This document shows positions 40,054-52,300 of a DNA stretch of 64,000 nucleotides, piece by piece. This DNA is from Casuarina equisetifolia (Eukaryota; Streptophyta; Magnoliopsida; Fagales; Casuarinaceae), in contig CM052357.1 in NCBI GenBank assembly GCA_028551475.1, positions 6,309,931 through 6,373,930 on the forward strand, written 5' to 3'. Position 1 is the first letter of the stretch; each line of letters begins with the position of its first letter. A program made the position numbers and the translations under genes. The notes beneath the pieces were generated by a model. That model saw only the letters and a program-made list of their open reading frames with translations. It was not told where the DNA came from and did no database searches.

Positions 40054-43000
40054 AGTTTTGTATTGACATTTGCAATTTAGTCCGTGTAGCATATACCACT
40101 TAAGCAAAATCCTGTATTTAAAATCAACTAAACTAGTTTTTTCAATTTTTTTCCTCTTTAAGCTTAATATTCAAGTATTTTAACTATTTTAATGCAAACA
40201 TAGTAGTTTACAAGGTAAAAATGATGTTATTCATGAATGATTTCAATGCCTTAACATCAAACTTTTCTTGAGCAATCAAAGTTGAAATTTAAAATTATAT
40301 TTTAATTTTTTTATTTGTATTCTTTGGTATTGTATTAATATTCTAGCAAATATGTTGCAATATCATTTTTGTGAAATCACTTGACTTGCATCAAATTAGT
40401 GTGAAGGAAAAAGACCTTGCTTTCTTATAAATTGATGTGTTTGGATAGAAGATGCCATGAGCATAGATAGCAAATGTTAGGCATCACTAAAGATATTACT
40501 TTTGCTGTTGCTGGATCTTGGTCAGAATATACTGCCGTCTAACTTTTTACCGGAGACACTCTTTAAAGTTTGGTATAACCATTCAAAAGGCTCCAGATAT
40601 CGTTTCCTTTCTTTTGATCTTTCTTTTGACGCAGCACTTTTTCTTTAAGCAAATCTTGATTATCTTGTTCCCTTGATCTGTCTACTCCGAGATCCACCAA
40701 TTCTTTTATCTTAATATGTTGCATTTTCATTGCTTAGTGCTTAATTTGTTTAAAAGTTGTCTTGGGTGGTGTATAAAGGTTGCTTCAATGGAAGCTGATT
40801 GGAAATGCGAGTTGGGTTCCGCAAAGAGAGTTTCTAAACGTTTTACGCAATGATATTCCTCTACCCTCCTTGAACTTTTTTTTGCCAAAACAAGATGTCC
40901 TTAAAGGGCCTTGTTTTAACGTTGTTGGCCATGGCGGGGACTCCACCACAATATGTAGAGACATTCAAAGGATCACTCAACCATTTGCTCACATGGTTTA
41001 GGGGACCAAATTTCAATTTATCTTTTACACCATTTTATCAAAAAGACTAGTTTCAATACATTTATTTTAAATATCATTCTTGACTTGGACTTTTATAAGT
41101 CCAAATATGTTATCATCCATGATCTGAATTTAGGATGTGAGGCTTACTTTAATATTATTTATTATCTGTCTCAACTATGTTGTCAAAAGACTCAGTTTGA
41201 CAATTAGTTTCCCATATTTCATTTAAATATTATCTTCAATTTGAGCCTCCATTAAGCTCAAGCTTAATACAGCCCCTATAAGCTTATAACATCCTATCTA
41301 GGTTGGTAGTAAAACACCATACATAAAATTTTACAATGAGAATTATAAGAGAAGAAAACTTTTAGGTAACTTGCTCACTCTTGATTCATTTATTTCCTAT
41401 CAAATGATTAAACTTTTGCCTTATTATTACAAACAATGACTTTTTCTGTAGTTCTCTTTGTGGGCCTCATGGGGTTCAGATCATCTTTTTTTTTTTTTAG
41501 ATAAAAATAAAAATAAAAATAAAAATTGATTGGCCTAAACTAACTAACTTGCAACATCATGAACTAACTAGGATTAACCTCCCAACTTATACTTCTTTGG
41601 AGTCTCTCGTGTCCACTTGTTGCTATGCATTGCTAAATTGATGTATGTTGAAAGGGAGTCTACTTAAGTATCATGATCATGCCGAAGAAATAAAATTATA
41701 TCTCTACTTATAACTTAAGATTTGGACCTAGTAATAGTGTTTCACTTTCCAGATTAACAAACAATTAGCTGCGGTGATGCACTTGACATATCAAAACCAA
41801 AATACAGCAAAGCATACACCCATTCACAGCGCAACAGCGCAACAGCGCATGCACATGCATGCCGCAACTTACGTGACACTGTACATAACAACAACTTAGA
41901 AGATATAAAGCATTATAGCTTACAGTTGTTTTGGGATCTTTACTTCATTTCGTAAATATATTGATGCATATGATCTCAAAAAAAGAGGGTTTTCTTGGGA
42001 GTTTATATCCAAAACATGCATATATACAACACCCAGAAACGGTATTAATTATAATAGAGTGATAGTTGAAAAGGGTTGAAGATTATTTCTTAAGTTTGAT
42101 AATCTAATTGCCCGCACATCCACCACTAAACAACACAGGTAATTATGCAGCCATCTTTAATGCATTGTAACAGTCATGTGATTACCTTTGAGTTAAGGAG
42201 TATTCACACGATTAGTTCTTTCCTTTAATGAGGATGAACGTGACATCATAACTCTCTTTTTGTTCATTCATATTTTGCTATAAATAGCAAGTTAGCATTA
42301 CCAATCAAAAGTTAAACCCCATTTCTTTTAATATTATTCTGAATAAATGAATTTTTTAAATCTTAGTTTTAAAAGTATTTTGCATTCCATTTTATGTAAA
42401 AAAAAAAAACAAAATTACTTATTTCAAAAATTTATTTTTAACTTGTTTTGTGTCATAGTCTAAAATAAATTAATCCTAATCTGATTAATAGGCCTAAGTA
42501 TTTTAGCATGATGGTTGGAGATCATAATAGTTTGAAAAAAATCAAAACATTTGTTTGATTGATAATTAATAGGAGTTTCAACCATTAGTTAGGGTTCAAT
42601 AGCTTTTCCTTTTCGATTAGATTAAAAAAGGAAAAAAAGAAAAAAAGAAGAGTGAGTTTGACCTTATCTCTTCCATGCTGTATTTACTAATAATATGGAG
42701 TCTTTCCCTTCTAGTTATTTATACATCAAAATTATTCATAATCTTGTTACTATTAATAATCCAATAATAGTTTCTTGATATGTGGTATGGTATTGAAGGA
42801 TAAACTGAATAATTTGCCCTCAATTTTATTAACGGAAAACAATTAAAATACAATGACAGTTGTTGAAGTCGTTGGTGCCTCCTTGGGATACCTTTACGTC
42901 AATTGGTCAATTAAATTCTCGATCGCGTCCTTAACGATGAAGAAAAGCAAAAGATTACGAGACAAAAGCCGCAATTTTTGTTGAATTTTCAATTAATGGT

Positions 43001-43371
43001 AATTTCATTTTCACTTCATTTTGTTAATTTGTTATTTATATTGGGAGCCGCAACGTGCAAGCGTTTAAAATGCACAGTGGAAATAGCGGAGCTGCTTCCT
43101 CCTCCGTCGTCATCCTCTATTTCTGTCAACAAAAGAGGGACGAACTCGAAATCTCAGATTTTTCTCCCCCGTTCTGATCAATTCGAACACGTCTCTCATT
43201 TTTTCTTATTATTGGAATACCGATTATGAGAATTCAATAGTTTCATTTTCATTTCGAGTTTGTAGGATTAGATCTCTGTTCGTTTTGGATCTAATCCGAT
43301 AGCGTTTAGAGCTGGGGCTTCTCAGATCCGAAGAAGAAGCGGAAGTGCTAGTCAGGACGTAATCGGGGAAA
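40054..43371. other. Intergenic DNA and CCC1 upstream region
   Basis: No gene is supported in most of this stretch. An 8-bp repeat AGCGCAAC (2-3 copies) lies at 41828-41851, next to an RY-type CATGCATG at 41854-41861. The last about 350 bases (43030-43371) are less AT-rich and probably contain the CCC1 5' UTR. No certain TATA box was seen. Confidence 0.4.
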
Positions 43372-46300
43372 ATGGACAATGGTGATATAGAGAGCGGAGA
43401 GGAGGAGTTCTCGGGGGGAAGGGGCGGTCGCAAGTACCGGCCTGTGGTGGCCAATGATCGTGCGGTGCTCGAGATGTCGTCAATGGATCCTGGATCTTCT
43501 CCATCCTCTTCCTCTCCCGCCAACTTTGCTGATCTCCAAGCTTCCCTCAAGTACCTTCTCTCTTCCATTCACTCTCTCTCTATATCTGCATGTGTATTTG
43601 CCTGATTTATGTGGCGTTTAAAGTTGTGCATGAAAAGAATTGTGATTGTCTCCGTAGTGTGCAATGTAGTTAAAGCACTGTAGGTGAAGTTATGGCCGCG
43701 TCGGATTTTATTTCTTCATGCTGAGAGTCTCTTCTCCCTGAATTTGTTTTTTTGTGTCCATCATTCTATTGATAACACTTAGGTTAGGTTCCACATGCGA
43801 CTGAAGTTTTGCTCCGCTTAAAAGAAAAGCATGTCTCTTTCATGATTAATGAATTTTCAGTAAAACTCTGACGTGTTTGGATAAATAAAAAGATAAGTTT
43901 TTGACTGTAAGTAGACTCTAATCAGATTTAATTGTGGTAATCGCTTCTGATATGACCAATCCCTTGTTTGGTGTTTTTCTTTTGGTCCCGAAAGGGAGGA
44001 GAATGCTTCTTTCTATTCGTCGAAGGATGGAAAAATTTCATTTTTGCTTCTTTATTGTGATGCACAAATGAAATAACAAGGTGTCCTGAACTTTCCTTTT
44101 GTTCCTTTCTTTCTAAACTTCCTAACACACAGGTAGGAGAGCGTCAAGTCCTTTCATATCTTAATCCTTTCTTTCCTTTATGAAACTCCAACAAAGTCAG
44201 TAGTCAAATTTTGGCACATTGAATTACTAAGCCAGACTTATCATAATTAAGCCCCCAATCTTCGTTGAAATTTGATCCAAGGGAGCGTGAGAAACTTTTG
44301 TATGATCTCTTTTATCTGTTTGTGGCAGGAAAGTTAAAGTTCGCAAAGAGGAAAACATGGGTGCTGATTTGCAAGAAAGTTCTTTGCCAATACATGAAGA
44401 AGTCAATGGCGCCCAGGGAGAGTCAAAACTGGAATTGTTTGGTTTTGATTCTCTTGTCAACATTCTTGGTCTGAGGAGGTCTATTGCTGTGCTTTCTTCA
44501 TATTATTTGTGAATTTATTCCATCCTCTTGTTCAACATTGTTAAATATTGGTTTATGTACTCCAGTATGACAGGGGAGCAGGTTCCTGCACCTTCTAGTC
44601 CTAGAGATGGCGAGGACGTTGCCATTACCCATGGACAGCCAAAGGTATATGTTGGCTTCTTGAACAGTGAATAATTTTCTTTCTTAATTTCTTTCCTGTT
44701 TTGTTGCAGTACAGCACAAGAACTGAAAAAATAAAAATTTAAAGAACATTCTTTTACTTTTTTAATTTTTCTTTCTGTATCTTTCGATGTAATGAAAGTT
44801 AAGAGTATTCTTTAGAGGTGCTTATCATGTTGTTTATTCTAGAAAATATGAGATTTCTTTGTAATCTGAAGCATTAGTTCTACTGTGGTTTTGATATTAA
44901 TAGAGCCTTGTGAATGTGAATTGTTCCTAGAGATTGAATTTGACAGCATGGATCATAAATGTTTTTGTCTTGTCATTATTTCCTTTCTAGTGGATTACTT
45001 ATATACTGCATATAACCTATTGCTTGCTGAACTGATTGGGATTATGATCTGTTGTGTCATGTTGATCTCTGGTTCTCTGATCTTGGGCATTGCACTGTAC
45101 TGTATTTCTCACGCTTTTTTGTTTCTTGATATGCAGCGTCCTGATGTCAAACTGGGTACTCTTATGGGTGTATTTGTTCCATGCCTGCAAAATATACTGG
45201 GAATTATCTACTATATCCGATTTTCATGGTGAGTCTTGCACTACTGCTTTACTGTTATATATGCTTTATGAAGGCTTACACAAATTATAGTTTGAACATA
45301 AGCTGATGTAGGCACTTTTATGAGCTTTTGTGGTTGTTACATTTAAATTCGTATCTACTTAATGTCAATGGAACAGAAGTTTTCTCAAAAGAGTTGTATA
45401 TTTAATTGGCTAAAGGCTTTCCATGTGAATTTTTCCATTATGACTTGAAAATTTTCACTAGTTGAAGTTATTAATCAACTAAAAGTTTAGTTAATATCTC
45501 ACACTAGGTGTAAACTTGGAGTTTGATCATGGGCTTGAATCGCCATTGACATAGTGACAAATTACATATTCAAGTCTGAGGTCATGTTGACAATAACAGA
45601 TGTGGAAATAATGGCCTATACCTTCAATTCAAAACGCTTTTGAAATAGTTTGACTTTTGCTATAACTGGTACCAGATCCTGGAACTCACAAATCAATGCT
45701 TCTCACTGTTGGTGTGAAAGTTTCTCTCATTATTCTCTGGTAAAGGTTGGTAGTATTACCCCTATTAAAAAGCTAAAATTTAAGCTCTAAAGCAATCAGG
45801 ATGTAGAGTTAAGGCAAGAGGAGGAACTGTAGGCAAGGGCCTTGAACCTGAAATAAATAACACTTTAGGGTTTGATATCTGTATAATCTAGTTGAAAGTA
45901 GAAAACACCTTCATTGCCTTTCCGTTTGCATATATATTTACCAGTAGCTTTAGTTTGTGATTGCCATGCCGGGTTCTTGTGTAATGTTGGAGGATAACAA
46001 ATTAAAATGTAGGAGTGCAAGCTGTTCTCTTTTAGCATGAAGTTCTGCAACCGTTTGTTATTAGCAAACTTTCCATCCTTTAACACCTAACTCTGAATTA
46101 CTGTCAGTATGAAGGAGAATTATGTGATTCTGTACGTCATAAGACAGTCTGCTATTTGATTCTGCATTGTTGTAGATTATGTCTCGTGTATATCAAAGTT
46201 AAAGCCTTGCAGATCATGTGATTTCTTATAATACTCTCTTACATCCTAGATTTGTGAGCTGAAAAAAATAAGATTCAGTTGTCCCTAGATTTGTGTATCC

Positions 46301-49300
46301 TTTCCCAAGCTGGCATGTAACTGAAGTCTCTGCTTAAAATATGCTATTTTGGTAAGAGTTATAGAAGGAAGGATGACAAAAGAACACAAGGCCCAAGAAT
46401 GTAGATTCCAGAAAAGTGGGGAGGCAAAGGGAAGGAAACTATTGTAGCACCATGGATAAGGATAGTAACCTCCCTTTATTTCAGGATGCTCAATGTGGGG
46501 TCTCTCCTGTGTCCAGAATCTCGAGGGTTTTCGAGATTTTGAGCAATATCCTAAACTGACGAAATGTATATTTCCTTAAGCTCTTTTAAGTTTGGTGTCC
46601 ATAATGACGACTACAGTGTCTTTTTTGTGAAATTAGCTTTAAGGTGTAAACCTTTTTGCTCAGAGATGTAATTTTCCCCGTTTTATCTTATGGCTGGCAT
46701 AGCTTCTGGGATGTGTATCTATAGGGAACTTTACTGTTATAGAAAGGAAATTCTAAGGTGGAAATAGGAGCTTTCCTGGTATGCCTGGATTAAAGAACAA
46801 AGTTATGTTAAACAGAAGATTGCTAGAATAGATCTATACTGAAATATCTGTTACATGTTGACCTGTGATTTGAGTTTTGTGTCATTACCGATGGAGTTTT
46901 AGAGTTGTAGCTTTCAATATAGACGTGGCTCCTTTGACAATGTCTGTGTAATGCAGGAAAAGTTATGAATCATTATTTCAGGCAATTTTTACATTCCTTT
47001 TTGTCCCTGTACCGGAGACTTACTTCACATTTGCCATATGTTTGAGAAGGAGGGGTGGGGAGAAAGGAACGTCGAAGAGTGGATATTGTATAATACAACA
47101 TATATCTCTCTTTCTACATATGCCTTTGGTTCTTCCCTTCATCCCTACGCCATCCCCTTTGGAAGATTTTTTTTTTTCACTTTTGTTTTTGTTTTTGCTT
47201 TGGGAGTAATGTATTATGAATTACTCTGTGTTAGCTGATTTTGTCTGGCTAATGATGGTTATTACTTTTGCAGGATTGTTGGTATGGCTGGCATTGGCGA
47301 TTCACTACTGCTGGTTTCTTTCTGTGGTTTGTGCACTTTTCTGACTGGAATATCACTGAGTGCTATTGCAACCAATGGTGCAATGAAGGTAGATGTTGTT
47401 TGTGATCAACATGCAATCTTCCGCACTGCGTTTGGGTGACTATTATAAGTTCTGATGAAAGCAAAAATGGCTAGCTTTCTGAAATATACTAATTTATCCT
47501 TAATAGTGTTGAATAATTATTTGCAGCAAGGATTTGTATCAATAATTTTTGGTTGTTGACATGTTATTATGGTGAGTCGAGAAGAAAACAGGTAGTATTT
47601 TTCAGTTTTTGATGTAAATTATAAGGGAATTGGGGACTTTTTCCTTTTTCCTTTTGTTTTCTTGGGACCATCAGAGAAAATGGACACACTCATATGAAAT
47701 TAAATTTGGCATCACCTCTTATTTACATGTATAGCAATGTATCATATTACAGAATAATAAATGTTTAACTTTGTGGGTTTTTCCATTCTCATAAGTCTCC
47801 AATCTTTTGAGCTCTTTGACATCATGGGGAAGCTAGCAGGCTAGCTCATAAGTTGGAAAAATATCCGAGGATAAGAAATATACATTTAATGTATTTGCTC
47901 ATGCATGGTTTTTAATTCCACTGTGTACAGTTCAAGTTCACTGCTGCATAACATTGTTTACATCTCATAATGTATTGCTTCTGGATTGATTAGTCATCTA
48001 TATCAAATTCTTACTTGCTTGTTCCAGAGGTTACTTAAGCTTGCACCAAAAAGTTCATGACGGAATTCATGTCAAGTGATTTTGGTTTGTTTATATTTAT
48101 TCTAGGGTGGGGGACCTTACTATCTCATTGGTCGTGCCCTTGGTCCAGAGGTTGGAGTTAGCATTGGACTATGCTTTTTTCTCGGAAATGCTGTTGCTGG
48201 AGCTTTGTGAGTGCATTCTGTGAGCTATATGTGATTTCAAATTCATATGTATAGTAAATGTCCTTGAGGAAAATGGAGTTTATGCACAGCATAAATGTCA
48301 TTTTCTGTTGATTATGATTAATGAAATGGATACAGTGTTTTTGTTAACTTTGCCCCTTCCTGTGCTTGTGGTTCTAGGTATGTGCTGGGAGCCGTTGAGA
48401 CCTTTTTGAAAGCTGTGCCAGCTGCTGGGATCTTTAGAGGTTGTCATTGAGATTTTTCTGCAGTTGACAGTGTATTTATATAAATAACCTAATGGAGCAT
48501 TTTATTTTAAATCAATAGCTGATGGTTGACAACTGAGTGTGCAACTTTAACCTTCTGACCTGATGCAGATGCTAACCTTGATGTACATCTACATGCATAG
48601 GTCTATAGCATTTGCCTAGTAGCAGAGATATGGAAAAAGTGGTGTGAAATATTATACTTCGATTGATAAGTCAAGTGTGTCTTCTCCTCAGCCTATGAAC
48701 GAGATTTTCCTCCCATGTAAATAGTTGTGCTAATCGTTACCCAACTTTGAACTTATTTACCTGTGATGCAGATCTTTCATGGTATTCTGCAGTTCTTCCA
48801 TCCGTTCTGCACATGTTTACCCAACTTCTCCAAAACAAGAAGTCTGGCGTATCAAAAATATGATAAAGAACCCATCCACCACTTTTTTCTTCTCTGCTTA
48901 TGCAAAACGGCGTTTGTGGTGGTTTTTTGGTATAACTATGGATGTTTTGCTTTCTAAGAGTTTTGCCATCTGTGTAGTCAAATTGTTTGCAGCTGTTGGT
49001 ATTCATAAGCAAAGCATGCCATTCAAAGATATTAAAAGTTGTCTTGTGCCGGTTGATTTATTTATTTTTTCTTCTTGTCAATGCAGAGACCGTTACAAAT
49101 GTTAATGTCACAGCAATTGAGCGAGTGGAGAGTCCAAGTTCACATGATCTGCAAATTTATGGGATTGTTGTGACTATCGTTCTATGCTTTATTGTATTTG
49201 GTGGTGTGAAAATGATCAATCGGGTGGCACCTGCTTTCCTTATACCTGTTCTGTTCTCACTGTTCTGCATATTCATTGGTGTCTTCTTGGCAAAGAAGGA

Positions 49301-52300
49301 TTACCCTGCAGGTGAGTGTAATTCTCCTTATCTTTCTGTTTTGGAGATGGATATGAATTTGGGAGAGAATTCCTCATCATGGCTCCTTGGTATGAGTCAC
49401 CATGGATTCTGAAGATGTCCTGTAGTTGGGTTTGAGAGGTTTCTAGATATCAGCAGCTGTTCTCACACTGTTTTTCTTATGAATTTGAGAGATTTAAAAC
49501 ATTTATGTCTCGTAGTTGTGGGTAGAACTCTTTTGGCCTCTGTTTCTGTTGGGTCCTTCTGACTCTTAGTTGCCTTTTGGGTTATGATCTTCTGCATTGT
49601 GTCAAATGAAAACGTAAACATTGAGCATTGCTTTGTACCCTTATGGTTGAATTCTAACTTGCATGTTTTTTATTAGTTGGGTTGTGTTGGGTCTAGTGCG
49701 GAAGTTTATATTTGATTTGGTCACCCACTAGGTTTGCTTTAGACCGACAGGATAAGGTTTGGTGCAGCCATTATGATTATAATAATTGACATACTGCTTT
49801 AATTCTATTTCTTTATCTTGGTGGTTGTGTAATCCATTATTTTTTATGATCATTCAAAAGCCAAATTTTGAGAGACAAATTCTCTACCGATCAAGTCACT
49901 GTAATTTTGCAGTAGGTTGTTTTATTTACGAGTATCTGTCTGTACTTTATGTTTCAGACAATCTTGATGTTCATATAACTTTTACTTTTGATTAGAGATT
50001 TTTTTTTCTTGTACTAGTATCATTTTTGATGTTCATATCACCTTAACTTTTGATTGGAGACTTTTTGTTCTTGTACTACTATCATTTTTCTGCTTATTGG
50101 GGAATTTCTTTACTGGAGGATTAAATAACTTATGCACTATTTCAATTTTGGTGCAGTTGGAATCACAGGCTTGAGTTCAGAAACTTTCAAAGATAACTGG
50201 AGTCCAGGTTATCAGAATACTAATGAAGCTGGAGTTCCTGATCCTAAAGGAAGTGTATACTGGAATTTTAAGTAAGCCATGGCATTATCTTATCACATGA
50301 TAAGACATGATAAGGTTTTGTTGAGTCAATGTTTTGAGATATTTCTGTTTCTGGTCAGGTCATCATCTTTCAACCTTCTTTCGAAATCATGATAAAACAC
50401 AGCACATAGCTAAGCCAATGGAACCAATTTGAAATTTAGGGTTCTGATGCTACTTCTACTAGTAAAAATTTAAAATTTTCTCAGCTTTATTGTTTGGTGG
50501 GTTGTTGGCTTTCACATTACATATCCCTAGTCATACAAGGAGGTGATTCAATGGCCCATCTCTTATACATATCCCTAGTCATACTTATGCACTGGAGGAT
50601 TGAATAACTTATGCACTATTTCAATTTGCCTACATGAGATATGCTAAACCTGAGCATTGGGAAGGTTGTACATCCACATTTGAATTTATTCTCTCAATAC
50701 AATTGATCTGTGGGGTGGTATTTTCTCATTGGATTTTTAGAGTTGTAGCAGCATATACTGTGATATTTTTGACTCCTCCTCACCAGCATTATCCAAAAGG
50801 AAAAAGTACCTACTTTGTCATTCCTATTATTAATGGAAGAGAATTGGGAGTTTCCATGTTCCTACTTTTCTTTTCCTTTTTCAGTCTAGTTTGTGAACTT
50901 GACTAATTGTTGGTTTTCTAACCAAATATTCCTTTTTCTTGCTTTTTCAGTGCATTGGTTGGTCTCTTTTTCCCTGCTGTAACGGGAATTATGGCAGGTT
51001 CAAACCGATCGGCTTCACTAAAAGATACTCAGCGTTCGATTCCCATTGGAACTTTGGCTGCAACTCTTACAACTACTGTATTGTATATAGTTTCTGTGTT
51101 GTTGTTTGGAGCCCTTGCGACCAGAGAGAAGCTATTGGCAGACAGGTATATATTTTTCTTTCAGATTGTTGCTTTTGTTACACAACATATCTTTGGTGCT
51201 TTTTCTTGCCTCCTATGGCTTCCAATTTCTAATCATATTCATGCTACTAGTTCATATATTGTTGATTTGTCAATTTATACAGCACCTAGTTGTATTAAAT
51301 ATGCAAATCTTTAGGCTCATGCGTTCTTAGGCGTTCTGTTTTTATATTATAATAAGTTTACCAATTAAGAACAAAAATAAAGAGCAATGAAGCCATGTCT
51401 GCTGATCAGTTTGCATCTCTACCCCACAGTAAATGAAGTGTTGGGGGTTGAGATCACAAGGCAGTCCTAGAAGGATGTGTGAATCTATTTCTGTTGGAAA
51501 AGGGAAATTGTTCAAAAGATAAGGAGGCCTTGAAGATGAGGAAGAAAAGACAGAAAAAACCTGCTTAAAATTGCTTAATTAACAGTTCTTTAAAATCTTT
51601 GAAGCAGTATCATCTTATCAGCCAATTATTTGGTATTCTCAGTGCTAGATACGTAACAAACAATTGTTGAGACCACTTCACCAGATTTCTGTAGCCTAGG
51701 GCATGTACTCATCCATGAAATTTCCCTATTCTCCTCTCTGTTTGTGGGTTAATTTATAAGAAATGTTGAGTAACAATGTGAATACTAGAGTGCAGTAGAA
51801 AACCAAGTTAACTTTTGTGAATGAGTAGTCATTCTATTCAAGACAGGACTGATTATGCATTTAATGGTCAATATTTTGTTAAAATTTTCGTCTGTGATAA
51901 CCACAGGATCACTTGGTTTAGTACCATGGAAAAATTTGATTTCCCCATGAGGGGAGGAAAGGAAATAGAAGAGACATAAATGGCTTGAATATATATTGCA
52001 TATGGCTTGCCTCCTTTTCTCTTTTGTATGGATTTAACCTGAATCACATCTAACTGGACTAAGTGAAGGACAATTGAAGTCCAAGCCAGAATGATCTAGG
52101 GGTTTTAACAGCTTAATTAATTGCCATAGGTCTTGTTATGTCAATCTATTTTATGTATAATTGACTTATTGGTCGCGGTCTGTTTTGTGTTGGTTGAATT
52201 ACACAGCATTAGTTCAGGTTCTTGTAGCTTTTCTGTCAATGTGTATAATGAAGGAAAACCTTTTCATGAATGTAAGTTAAATGTTTTTTAGCAGTTTGAA

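Noticed and set aside
40780-41001. 73-codon plus-strand frame with balanced composition
   Set aside because: No family similarity and no neighbouring exons that could be joined.
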